NCBI RefSeq assembly: GCF_033807575.1
Contig: NC_084721.1
Coordinates: 8,184,001-8,248,000 of the forward strand
Reading direction: 5' to 3'
DNA: 64,000 nucleotides
Source: Cydia pomonella
Lineage: Eukaryota; Arthropoda; Insecta; Lepidoptera; Tortricidae
In this document: positions 23,801 to 30,380 of the stretch, one piece after another
Position numbering within the stretch: the stretch's first letter is position 1
Layout of the letters: the number at the start of each line of letters is the position of its first letter
Translations under genes and position numbers: made by a program
The notes under the pieces: model-generated
Told to the model about the DNA's origin: nothing
Seen by the model: only the letters and a program-made list of their open reading frames with translations
Databases searched by the model: none

Positions 23801-24139
23801 GTATTCTATCCGGCTCTCGCTGCACAGGCCGACCACGTCGCCACGCTGCACTCCAAACTTCTTAAGCCCTGTGGCGACTCCCACCACATCATTCAAAATT
23901 TGTTGAAACGTTACCTCTTCGCCAGTATCTCCGTTTACCTGAAAAAGTGGGCAGAAGAAGACGAATTAAAGATTAAGCCACCAAGCACAAAGAGGGCACC
24001 TAGGTTAGATATTTACCAGAGCAACGGCATCCCCAGCCTGGCAGTGCTCTCTAAGCTTGTCTATCACGTACTGCGCGAAAGAGAGGTGTCCTGGCACCTC
24101 CATAGCAGGCTCGCCAACCACCACATTGTCTATTATCAT
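11684..24139 (-). CDS. Acyl-CoA synthetase, luciferase-like / 4-coumarate-CoA-ligase-like, peroxisomal (9 coding exons)
   Basis: An ANL-superfamily enzyme that would activate a carboxylic acid with ATP and transfer it to CoA in the peroxisome. Coding exons in gene order: 24139-24017, 23938-23731, 20082-19761, 18757-18589, 18132-17987, 13685-13550, 13151-12924, 12689-12519, 11809-11684. All introns are GT-AG and every phase matches, giving 542 residues, the usual family length. Visible motifs: YSSGTTGLPKGV at 192-203, catalytic-type His 238 in PWYHGYG, QVYGMTE at 332-338 (usual QGYGMTE), TGD ending at Asp 418, RLKEIIKYKGFQV at 433-445, PSGK with Lys 524, and C-terminal SKL (PTS1). The start ATG begins the first conserved block, and the exon extends 21 nt upstream as 5' UTR. 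Insect relatives are annotated luciferin 4-monooxygenase-like or 4-coumarate-CoA ligase 1-like. Luciferase activity is not implied and the substrate is unknown. Introns are full of transposons. Confidence 0.92.
12142..12294 (-). pseudogene. Diverged second copy of CoA-ligase exon 8; relic or alternative exon
   Basis: On the minus strand a TTGTCTTCAG acceptor (with CTAAT upstream) opens a 153-nt segment that ends TGTCAG|GTAAAG. It is 51 codons without a stop and phase 0 at both ends, so it could splice to the last exon in place of exon 8. The 3' half matches exon 8 in frame (NITLTAPEHLEITAC against ATLTEAELLEFTAS). The 5' half matches only in another frame (EV...RVLLQPGPWA then a stop), so small indels have scrambled it. 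The C-terminal fold would probably be damaged. Relic of exon duplication is the safer reading; use as an alternative exon is possible. Confidence 0.6.
12425..12494 (-). pseudogene. Short relic of CoA-ligase exon 8 (5' half)
   Basis: The minus-strand text GAAGTGAAGCGCGTCTTGC then CACCCCGGCGTAACGGAGTG parallels the exon 8 text GAGGTAGAGTGCGTGTTAC and CACCCCGGCATAGCGGAGTG, with a few extra bases. Only the first half of the exon is recognisable and there is no splice frame. Confidence 0.6.
12519..12689 (-). CDS. CoA ligase, coding exon 8 (C-terminal domain)
   Basis: Acceptor GTGTTGCAG, donor AGCCGG|GTAACA. Residues 445-501, VPPAEVECVLLQHPGIAECG through LLEFTASR. Phase 0 at both ends. Two diverged copies of this exon follow within 400 bp. 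Confidence 0.9.
12924..13151 (-). CDS. CoA ligase, coding exon 7 (hinge region)
   Basis: Acceptor TGTCTACAG, donor TTCCAG|GTGAGT. Residues 369-444, with GEVCIKGPIVMKGYVGN, GYLKTGD and the DRLKEIIKYKGFQ hinge. Phase 0 at both ends. Confidence 0.92.
13550..13685 (-). CDS. CoA ligase, coding exon 6
   Basis: The acceptor ATTAATTAG is placed at 13686 because this phase joins exactly to exon 5 and adds LPNCIGIFQ before VYGMTE. Donor ACCAAG|GTAATT. Residues 324-368, ending PLPGVRTK. The Gly to Val change in QGYGMTE sits here. A large repeat copy (from 13711) begins only about 25 bp upstream of the acceptor. Confidence 0.88.
13711..14426 (+). mobile_element. Truncated copy of the CCCA(A/C)GTAGCACAGATAG element
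   Basis: Starts CCCACGTAGCACAGATAGCG and matches, in inverse orientation, about 22000-23607 without the two insertions found there. It ends near 14426 after GTTAAGAACTCAAGC, where similarity stops. It gives the empty sites for the SINE at 22191 and the element at 22531. It lies in intron 6 of the CoA-ligase gene. Confidence 0.8.
15139..15636 (+). repeat. Interspersed repeat (CCGGCCAAG family), copy 3, 3'-truncated
   Basis: Starts CCGGCCAAGAGCATGTCGGG and follows copies 1 and 2 closely to CGTGTAGGGGAGGTA. The (GACA)n and CTACGGAACCC end are absent. Confidence 0.75.
15860..16485 (+). pseudogene. LINE reverse-transcriptase C-terminal fragment, split by a MITE
   Basis: Reading + in shifting frames gives YSSFVRSILEFGRIVW, then RIERIQNK, then (after the MITE) MFLYKLLNHYTDSP, and a tail with SFRGSNYAKR and NLDIFSLSF. 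This is the order of the conserved C-terminal region of insect jockey/R1-type RTs. Several stops and frameshifts make it a dead fragment. The 84-codon minus-strand frame over the same bases is its shadow. Confidence 0.65.
16066..16258. mobile_element. 193-bp hAT-type MITE with 8-bp TSD
   Basis: Left end CAATGGTGGTCAAACTTT, right end TTTGCCCACCACTG, inverted repeats of about 16 bp with mismatches. Flanked by ATTTAGAC (16058-16065) and ATATAGAC (16259-16266), an 8-bp duplication with one difference. It interrupts the LINE fragment at 15860-16485. Confidence 0.8.
16619..17566. mobile_element. 948-bp inverted-repeat element with 8-bp TSD CATATTTT
   Basis: CATATTTT at 16611-16618 recurs at 17567-17574. 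The ends CCTTTCGGCCGCCATCGC and GCGATGGCGGCCGAAGGG pair over roughly 115 bp each. The arms are built from a palindromic motif, ACAACCAGTTGT / ACAACTGGTTGT, which appears at least nine times. Part of the right arm is duplicated at about 17330-17440. No coding frame. It sits in intron 5 of the CoA-ligase gene. Confidence 0.82.
17987..18132 (-). CDS. CoA ligase, coding exon 5
   Basis: Acceptor GTTTCCAG, donor AAACG|GTGAGC. Residues 275-322, with TVPPIVLLLAKSP and WCAAAPLSKEII (usual CGAAPLS). Ends in phase 2; Arg 323 is split with exon 6. Confidence 0.9.
18589..18757 (-). CDS. CoA ligase, coding exon 4
   Basis: Acceptor ATACTTTCAG, donor TACAAG|GTGACA. Residues 219-274, with VVPWYHGYGLL holding the conserved His and the segment KKLVFFSGFNAEKYL. 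Ends in phase 0. Confidence 0.92.
19409..19591. repeat. Small inverted-repeat element
   Basis: GTAAACAATCTTGAC at about 19418 is mirrored by GTCAAGATTGTTTAC at about 19571, with weaker pairing outside (AAAGG / CCTTT) and inside (TTTTTATTG / CAATAAA). The layout is that of a short MITE. No target duplication could be fixed. In intron 3 of the CoA-ligase gene. Confidence 0.5.
19761..20082 (-). CDS. CoA ligase, coding exon 3 (P-loop exon)
   Basis: Acceptor AATTTTCAG, donor TACAG|GTAATT. Residues 112-217, including the ATP-binding motif YSSGTTGLPKGV and MLTHFN. Ends in phase 2; the split codon gives Ser 218. Confidence 0.92.
20185..20421 (-). mobile_element. tRNA-derived SINE, copy 3 (inverse)
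   Basis: On the minus strand it reads TGACGACC..., CTAGTGGGTAGTGG (A-box region) and GGGTTCAAATCCCGG (B box), then a body shared with 22191-22462 (GTTTTCTCT, TATCGTTGTCTGAGTACC). More diverged than the other two copies and extended by an AT-rich tail. In intron 2 of the CoA-ligase gene. Confidence 0.75.
21153..21520 (+). repeat. ~121-bp tandem repeat, three units
   Basis: CTTTTATTACGCTG(A/G)CTTA recurs at 21153, 21274 and 21395, and a remnant CTTTTATTGA at 21521. Each unit includes GTGAACTATTATGAAGC, AATGGAACACATGTGG and GAACATGTTTAC. An internal array of the 20869-23607 element. Confidence 0.85.
22191..22462 (+). mobile_element. tRNA-derived SINE, copy 1
   Basis: Starts TGACGACCGGTTGG. A-box-like TGGCCTAGTGGGTAGTG and B box GGTTCAAATCC occur at tRNA spacing, so it derives from a tRNA with an internal Pol III promoter. 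The body runs through ATTCGTGTGATGAGC and TATAGCGTTGTCTAAGTACC and ends in (TTTA)n-like repeats. ATGT flanks both ends (22187-22190, 22463-22466). The paralogous empty site is near 14240. Confidence 0.85.
22531..23151. mobile_element. 621-bp long-TIR element with perfect 8-bp TSD CACTGGGG
   Basis: Left end GATTTAGGCGAGGCTGGTC, right end GCCTCGCCTAAATC; the arms pair for about 170 bp (22531-22705 with 22975-23151) with scattered changes. CACTGGGG occurs at 22523-22530 and 23152-23159. The paralogous repeat copy at 13711-14426 shows the uninterrupted target. Long arms with an 8-bp duplication would suit a Mutator- or hAT-type non-autonomous element. Confidence 0.85.
23731..23938 (-). CDS. CoA ligase, coding exon 2
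   Basis: Acceptor CTTTTTCAG, donor CCTG|GTTAGT (a less usual but valid GT). Residues 42-110, with EEVTFQQILNDVV, GDVVGLCSESRIEYI and AVNLQYRP. Ends in phase 1; the split codon with exon 3 gives Glu 111. Confidence 0.88.
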
Positions 24140-24160
24140 TTTCTTCAGACGTATATGTAA
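24017..24160 (-). CDS. CoA ligase, first coding exon (ATG at 24139)
   Basis: Acceptor TTTTTTGCAG before 24160, ATG at 24137-24139, donor CTG|GTAAAT at 24017. Encodes residues 1-41, including FAQYVIDKLREH. The 21 nt upstream of the ATG are in frame and open but are best read as 5' UTR, since family members start at about this point. Confidence 0.88.
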
Positions 24161-24611
24161 CTGCAAAAAAATCTTATCGTAAGTACGACACTTCTTACGA
24201 ACGAATGACGTACGAATTCATAAGTGCGACAGAGAGGTAACACGTTGAACGTGGTTCGCGGTAGGCCCTCTGTTCCCAGACTGTTCCTCACGGGTGCACG
24301 CGTATAGCTCATCTAATATTATAATTATGATAGCGCATGCCACCCAGCCGCCTCGCTAAACTGGTCAAACAGGCAACCGGCTTTATTATTCACAGATAAT
24401 TCTGCACGCTTATGCCTCGGGGTTTAGTAAAATTTGACTACATTGTACTGAGCAACTATACACAATCGGAGGTCAAGTTATATTGATCCTTCTGCGGTGC
24501 TACTGCGAACATCGAAGTTCGTCCATTTCCGATTATATCTATTGGAGTGACCAAGATGGAGGTTAAAGATGTTTGAAGTTCGCTAAGTTTTAGCGGAGTT
24601 ATCACCTTGAT

Positions 24612-24764
24612 GAGTCAAACCAAGATAAGTTCGCATCGATTTAGATAGCCCAGACGGGGCACGTGTTATATTCAACGTCAAACTTCTATGAAATTATGAC
24701 TTTTACTTAACACTTGCCCCGCTTGGGCTATCGAAATCGCTGCCAATTTATCTTGGTCTGACTC
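24612..24764. mobile_element. 153-bp palindromic MITE
   Basis: GAGTCAAACCAAGATAAGTT at the left mirrors AATTTATCTTGGTCTGACTC at the right. The arms are about 53 bp, including GATAGCCCA/TGGGCTATC and GGGGCA/TGCCCC. Related to the split copy at 20814/23694. It lies in the 5' intron of the CoA-ligase gene. Confidence 0.75.
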
Positions 24765-25039
24765 TAGATTAGTTAATAGCGTTTATTTGCGATGATATTT
24801 GCAGAATAGATGAATTCAAGCAATCACCAAAATGTGTCATCCTTAATCATCCATTCAAATCCAATCATTAGATTTAGATTTAGATTTATTTATTACACAA
24901 CATACGATTGCATTACAAATTACATTCATGTCAATTTATATGAATTTATATTGTGATCGTCAAACATAAATTCTAATAATGACTAAAAATAACATCATAA
25001 TCCAGTAATCTTATTTCTAACAATTAATTAAATACTTAC

Positions 25040-25110
25040 CTAGGACCAAAAATTTCACTATTTATCATCTCACCACCCGCGGAGTAGTTGACACGACAAC
25101 AACTCAACAC
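25040..25110 (-). promoter_or_regulatory. Probable non-coding first exon of the CoA-ligase gene, with uORF start
   Basis: The minus-strand sequence ends GGTCCTAG|GTAAGT, a near-perfect donor at 25040, in the right orientation and distance upstream of the acceptor at 24160. An ATG at 25068 would start a 14-codon uORF that crosses the splice and stops at TGA 8 nt before the main ATG, in another frame. The transcription start is not visible; I set the 5' end only roughly. Confidence 0.45.
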
Positions 25111-25119
25111 AAAAGATAT

Positions 25120-25435
25120 ATGTACCTACGGAGATATAGTGCAGCGTTATCGTTGCGCCTTCTTATCTTAACCACAGAATAAGTATTAGTACTACCGTAC
25201 AGAAAGGAAACTTCCTACAAAACCGAAGTTTGACAGCAATTCAGGGTCGAATCATATTGTCCCTTTCTAATGTATGGACTTTCCCTATCGGCTATTTAGG
25301 GTTGTCAAAATTCAAGTAATTTTCTTATCTGTGGGTGTGCGCGCAAAGGGACGTCCAGTTTTGCCAACCTTAATAATTGCTCGTAGCAATGCTGAGCCGA
25401 ACAGAGCCGTGCACGCCCGAACCGTGGACTTTCCC
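25120..25435. other. Upstream region of the CoA-ligase gene
   Basis: Putative promoter side of the gene. A weak TATA-like ATATATC occurs on the minus strand near 25115. No repeat and no coding signal is evident. Confidence 0.35.
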
Positions 25436-25439
25436 CCCA

Positions 25440-25889
25440 CTATCTTAACAATAAAGCAACCGAGGACAGCATCTTAGTAAAAGTAAAAAAAAACATGGAG
25501 TAAGTAATTGAAAATTCAATGTCACAATGAATTAAAATATTAACCATTGTTATTTTTAAGTATTTGTACCACTGTAGATACTTCACCAGTGTTTCATAAT
25601 TTAAAAACACCTCAATTAAATAATGGCATTTGTTAAGTAACATGTCTTTTAATTTTTTTTTCGAGTCACTTGATTCTAGTTTGATACTGTCCGGAAATTT
25701 ATTGAAAATTGAAAATATACTTAAGTATATGGGCCCATTATGTTTTGAAGATTTTGGCTTCGAGTTTTTGATGTTTCCGATTTTATTGGGTGGTCTGGCT
25801 GTTTTCGAACAAAGAGGGCCGTTTCCATTATAAATATTGAGGGTAGCGTTAATAGCTTTAGTTAAAAAAAAATATTTGTATTTGCGCAA
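25440..25889 (-). pseudogene. LINE reverse-transcriptase C-terminal fragment
   Basis: An open frame of 149 codons. Its middle (KSSKHNGPIYLSIFSIFNKF, PDSIK, SKKKLKDMLLNKCHYLIEVF) fits the conserved end of insect non-LTR RTs, where a y.GP..fN.LP..ik block is followed by FK..Lk..Ll.kcyysi.eFln. There is no catalytic core, so this is a truncated copy. The match is by pattern only. Confidence 0.5.
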
Positions 25890-25895
25890 ACATAA

Positions 25896-26076
25896 TCTCG
25901 TGGCCAGGATGATTCACCAGCAACTAAATGGTCGTGCCACACTCTATTGGGATCGATCTATTACTTATCACTGACAGGACTATTGTAGCCAAAAAGCCTG
26001 ACATCGTGATAATAGGTCGATCGCAACGCCGGGCCGTGCTGGTCGACATCACAATCCCCCATGATGATAATGAGAA
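25896..26076 (+). pseudogene. LINE fragment with restriction-like-endonuclease type segment
   Basis: ARMIHQQL and YWDRS are followed, after a frameshift, by DRTIVAKKPDIVIIGRSQRR and AVLVDITIPHD. The order PDIV ... VDI is typical of the C-terminal PD-(D/E)XK-type region of some non-LTR elements. It is joined abruptly to the R1-like LINE piece at about 26078. A fragment only. Confidence 0.5.
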
Positions 26077-26077
26077 T

Positions 26078-26306
26078 GAGATGAGTCCAGTAAGCGGTCT
26101 TACGCGGGGCCACTCTGCAGGGGCTCAGCATTACCTGCTACGCTGATGACACCCTCGTGTCAGCCCGTGGCAGGAACTACAGCGAGGCCGCCTATGTAGC
26201 TACAGCGGGTGTTGCAAACGTGGTGCACGTGGTCTTGAGGTCGCACTGCACAAATCCGAGGTTTTGGTTTTTCATGGGCCTCGGAACAAACCAATGGAGG
26301 GAGCAC
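26078..26306 (+). pseudogene. R1-like LINE, piece 1 (RT core)
   Basis: The translation VLRGATLQGLSITCYADDTL includes the RT catalytic YADD, then SARGRNYSEAAYVATAG with one frameshift. It stops at the copia insertion point (TSD AGCAC at 26302-26306) and continues at 34274. With 34279-34723 and 43279-43715 it forms one ancient element split by later insertions. Confidence 0.75.
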
Positions 26307-26534
26307 TGTTAGAGCAAAGAGGATTGGACAATTGTTGACAGACTGGCTGGTTTGAAACTTGAGGGATGTTTGAATGGAATGTGACAGTTCTCTGTCGAGC
26401 AAAAATTATAATTGTCAGCGGAAGCTGATTTTTGCATTGAATTTTGTTTATTGTGTTATGTAATAGTAATGAAAGTGTTTAACTATATATAGTGTTTTCC
26501 TGAGATTAGTCTACAGGTGTGCGAAGTTCTCACA
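26307..26534 (+). repeat. Copia 1 5' LTR
   Basis: TGTTAGAGCAAAGAGG...GTTCTCACA, 228 bp. It pairs with 34044-34273. The following bases GGTCATGGG resemble the half-tRNA initiator-Met primer site used by Drosophila copia (GGTTATGGG). Confidence 0.85.
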
Positions 26535-26596
26535 GGTCATGGGAAGTACGATTTCCAAAAATCTGATCGACCTAATCATGAACGAGGTACAACACT

Positions 26597-27679
26597 TCAA
26601 CACTGTAGACTTCGATATACTATTAGGGGTGCTAAGTACTCTCAATATATCTCCTGCGGCGTCTGGGTGGTTTCGCAGTTACTTGGAAGGTCGTCGGCAA
26701 CGTATTAAAATAGATGACGTTCGTTCATCGTGGTGCAACACGCTAGCTGGCGTCCCGCAGGGTGGCGTGTTGTCTCCCCTTCTCTTTTCTATTTTTATTA
26801 ATTCTATTTCTCTTAACCTCATTTCTTCTTATCATTTGTATGCCGACGATCTCCAAATTTATTCTCAGTGCCCAATTGCTGATCTACCTTCTCTGATCCT
26901 TACCACCAATTCTGATTTAGAACGCATTTTATACTGGAGCTCTTGCTATGGAATTAGAGTTAACCCTACGAAGACCCAAACTATTATTATTGGTAGCCCT
27001 AAGAACATAGCTAAGGTGAACTTTGAGAGTCTGCCCCCTATTTTATTCGATGGGGTTCAGATCCCGTACTCGTCCCAAGTAAAGAATCTGGGCGTGATTA
27101 TGGATCGTACTCTTTCTTGGGGTCCGCAACTTAATGAAGTTGGTCGTAAAATTTTTGCCGCTGTGGGATCTCTTAGGCGTCTCCGCAACTTTTTACCACT
27201 TTCAATTAAAACTGCGTTGGCTCAATCGCTTCTTCTTCCTATTTTAGACTATGCCGACATCTCTTATCTCGATCTCTCCGAATAGCAATTGAATAAGGTT
27301 GAACGGCTTCAAAATGTGTGCATTCGCTTCATTTTTGGGCTACGGAAATTTGATCATGTCTCCAGATTCCGGTCACAGCTCAGGTGGTTACCGATCCGTT
27401 TCCGACGTACTACTCATATTCTGTCTCTACTCTATAGTACTCTATTTATTCCCAATACTCCTGAATACCTTAAAAAGCGGTTTAGTTTTCTTACGTCTGT
27501 CAGGTGTTCTCAGAATCTCCTTCTTGCTCCTCCTCGGTCGTCTACTAAATTCTACGTCAAATCCTTCACTTTCCAGTAGGTAAGGATGTGGAATGCTTTG
27601 CCCATTGACATAAGACGTGCTCAATCCCTACCCATTTTTAAAAAACGTCTAAAAGAACACTATTTATCTCTCTCTTAGT
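26597..27679 (+). pseudogene. LINE A reverse transcriptase, interrupted by stops
   Basis: RT begins inside the domain (NTVDFDILLGVLSTL), then AGVPQGGVLSPLLFSIFIN and LYADDLQIYSQ (catalytic YADD), VNPTKTQTIIIG, VKNLGVIMDRTLSW. After a TAG at 27283 the same frame continues with VERLQNVCIRFIFGLRKFD, and after a second TAG at 27577 with MWNALPIDIRRA. Two nonsense codons and the lost 5' half make it inactive. Best fit is the CR1/jockey group of insect LINEs. Confidence 0.8.
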
Positions 27680-28067
27680 CATGCTCCTTACACTCATATC
27701 TTTTTCTTACCTGGTCGTTATTTTTCTCTTGCTTGATTACTCATTATGTATTTATGTATTTTGTGAAGGTATATGTTATGTATTATTGTTGCCTATATAA
27801 TATACATATGTAGTTTATGTAGTTTATTTCTCATTGTTTGTAGTTTCTATTTACTTATTTTATAAACTTTACACTTATGTGGTTTTGCACTGCCCAATAA
27901 CTTTATTTCTAGCCACTGAATCGCTATCTGAAGGTTGTCTGGAAGAGATCGCTTTTTAGCGATAAGTCCGCCTGTTGTTACCTACTTACTTATGTAATTT
28001 TTTTTTTGTTTGTAACATGTATTTTTCTTTGTAGTGCACAATAAAGTATTTTATTATTATTATTATT
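26597..28067 (+). mobile_element. LINE A, 5'-truncated CR1/jockey-like, (ATT)n tail
   Basis: Contains RT C-terminal two-thirds and a 3' UTR with GATAAGTCCGCC, AATAAA at 28040 and an (ATT)n end at 28051-28067. The 5' flank AACACT (26591-26596) recurs after LINE B at 28753-28758, so both LINEs behave as one inserted block in the copia leader. Confidence 0.75.
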
Positions 28068-28071
28068 TGTA

Positions 28072-28752
28072 TGTCTCTTACAAATTCTCGGGACCATGGG
28101 GTCCCGGGCATTTGGAAGGCGTGCGTGGGGCCGAAGCCAACACGTAGAGGCCCCTTGTAATAAGACAATTTACTCTAAAAGTAATGTGACACCAACCGAC
28201 GATTATCCCTGTTCACACTATAGCACTATTGTAAGAAAAAGGTACAAAAAGAAACCGGGCTATTGGGTTGAGTTGCTAGTGGACTGGTAACCGAGACTAT
28301 GGAGGTGACTATGGCACCTGCCCTGATCATATGTTAAAAAACACGAAAAATGGACAGGTGGTGGCTCGCCAACTCACAATATGGGTTCCCGAAAACGGCC
28401 GCTCGCACAGAGCGACAAGGGGACAAAATTGCGTGAGCGGCTCAGGGTGTGGAGAGGTGTGCGCCGCTTTCTACCCAGTGGCTGTCAGCAGCCACTGTGC
28501 CAACTCGCGCCTTATGCATATTTCACTTCCACCCTGCGAGCATATAGCTCTGACACCCCATTCTGGACGGCCGGCAAAGGCAAGCCAGAGGTGAGAGTCC
28601 TGCGGCCCCTGCTCAGTGTTTACTCCAGCCGGCCAATGAAGGCAAGCCGGAGAGAGGGGCCAGACCGACTCTCGGGGGTATGGGACCCAAGGGACGTCAC
28701 TTCCCATTCAGCTCGCCACAAGCTGCCCTGGGGGCTTATTATTATTATTATT
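28072..28752 (+). mobile_element. LINE B 3' fragment, (ATT)n tail
   Basis: Opens with a palindrome, GGGACCATGGGGTCCC, and is GC-richer than its neighbours. It runs through CCGGCCAATGAAGGCAAGCC, ACCGACTCTCGGGGGTATGG and CAAGCTGCCCTGGGGG to (TTA)n. I recognise the end as the 3' part of a lepidopteran LINE family different from LINE A. Translation shows scattered C-terminal fragments only. Confidence 0.6.
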
Positions 28753-28867
28753 AACACTAGTGTAAAACACAGAGAATTAATATTTTATGTTGGATCTAGA
28801 GGAGCACGGCGGTAAGAACTACCAACCAATAACGTCCTACTAGCTCGAGTAACATACGAGTAACACA

Positions 28868-29705
28868 ATGAGTACCACCATGTCGAATGTGGGACCGGGA
28901 CTCCCGAGCATAGAGAAATTGTAAGGTAACAATAACTGGAATACCTGGAAGTTTGACATGGAGTGCGTATTGATGCACGATGATTTGTGGCAGTACTTAG
29001 AGAAAGTTGCTGACACAACAGATGCTACCGCAAAGAGAAACGATCAGAGAGCGCGAACTAAAATCTGCTTACTGATTGAGAGTCAGCGTAAGGTACACGT
29101 TCGTAAAGCCACTACTGCGTACGAGACGTGGAATAATCTTAAAGTAGCTTACGAAGATAAGGGTATCAACAACAGATGTAGACTGTTGTCAAGGCTAATG
29201 AGCCTAAAACTGAGCATGTTTAATTCAATAACTGAATATATAACTGAACTGATGCAAGTTAGCAATCAACTAGCAGACTTAGGAAAAGAAATCGATGACG
29301 AATTACTAGCAGCACTCATGCAACAAGACCTACCAGAGGAATATGCGCCTATGAGATTGGCGCTGGAGAGCGCGAACATAACCTTAACTTCGGACTATGT
29401 AAAAACAAAACTGCTGCAACTGGATGAGAACAGAATGAGTGCAGGCCCAAGTAGCAGGCCTAGCTCGAGCTCGGCGCTCACTACATCAAAGCATCACAAC
29501 AATCACAAGAAGCTTGTTCAGAGGAACAAAGAGAAGAAGGCAGTAAAATGCTTCATTTGCGAGGGACCGCATAAAGCTTGTGACTGTCCACACAACCCAC
29601 GTCAATCGAAGACGAATCATATGGCGACGGCACTAACTAGTGTGGATCGAGAGAAGACTCATCAAGACGAGTGGATTATAGATTCGGGAGCGTCAGGACA
29701 TATGA
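28868..29705 (+). pseudogene. Copia 1 gag and start of protease
   Basis: ATG at 28868; codon 19 is TAA (28922-28924), after which the frame is open again. Gag-type helices follow (WNTWKFDMECVLMHDDLW, AYETWNNLKVAYEDKG, LMQQDLPEEY), then a zinc knuckle KCFICEGPHKACDC with slightly short spacing. The protease begins WIIDSGASGHMS (catalytic DSG) and is cut by the 659-bp element at 29714. Confidence 0.8.
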
Positions 29706-29713
29706 GTTTCAGA

Positions 29714-30372
29714 GGCTCAGGACCGCTTCGGCCTCAGTTTCATTTCGTCAACTTCTTAAGTAGTTCTCATTCGCATTTGGTCTACTGTTCCGATTCGCCA
29801 GCATTCCTATATCGTCACTTTCTTATCTCGCCCGCTTTCTTACGTGGGCCACTGTAGTAACTTGGTTATATTCCTAATTAGAATACAGTGCCGATTCGTC
29901 AACACTCCTAATTCGTCCATAGTGCTTACTCGTCAACATTCCTATTTAGACCACAGTGCCAACTCGTCAACTACATAGCATAGGCTTGGGACTTTTGGAT
30001 GCTCGCTATGGTTTTAGAATCGACGGAGTCGTCAAAGTCAGTCAAATATTTTTTTCGAAGTCAAAATGAAAGTGTGAAAATAAAACATGTTAGATGTCGT
30101 ACTTTATACTGTTAAATCTGTAATAAACACGTTATTATATGACTTTGGTCGAAATAGGAACGTAGACAAAAATGGTATATTGACGATATCAGATATTGGA
30201 CGAGTTGGCACTATGGTCAAAATAGGAATTTAGACAAAATGGGGTATTGACGATATAAGAAAGTGGACGAGTTAGGAAGGTTACGAATTAGGAATTGTAG
30301 GGTGACGACATAACACTGCGGACGATTTATGGAGATGACGAAATGAAACTGGGGCCGAAGCGTTCCTGAGCC
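29714..30372. mobile_element. 659-bp element with 36-bp TIRs and perfect 8-bp TSD GTTTCAGA
   Basis: Left end GGCTCAGGACCGCTTCGGCC and right end GGCCGAAGCGTTCCTGAGCC are inverted over 36 bp, to the CATTTCGTC/GACGAAATG blocks. GTTTCAGA stands at 29706-29713 and 30373-30380. Removing the element plus one duplication keeps the copia protease in frame, which proves the boundaries. The interior has many TCGTCAAC / GTTGACGA-type motifs in opposite orientation in the two halves. No transposase. Confidence 0.9.
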
Positions 30373-30380
30373 GTTTCAGA

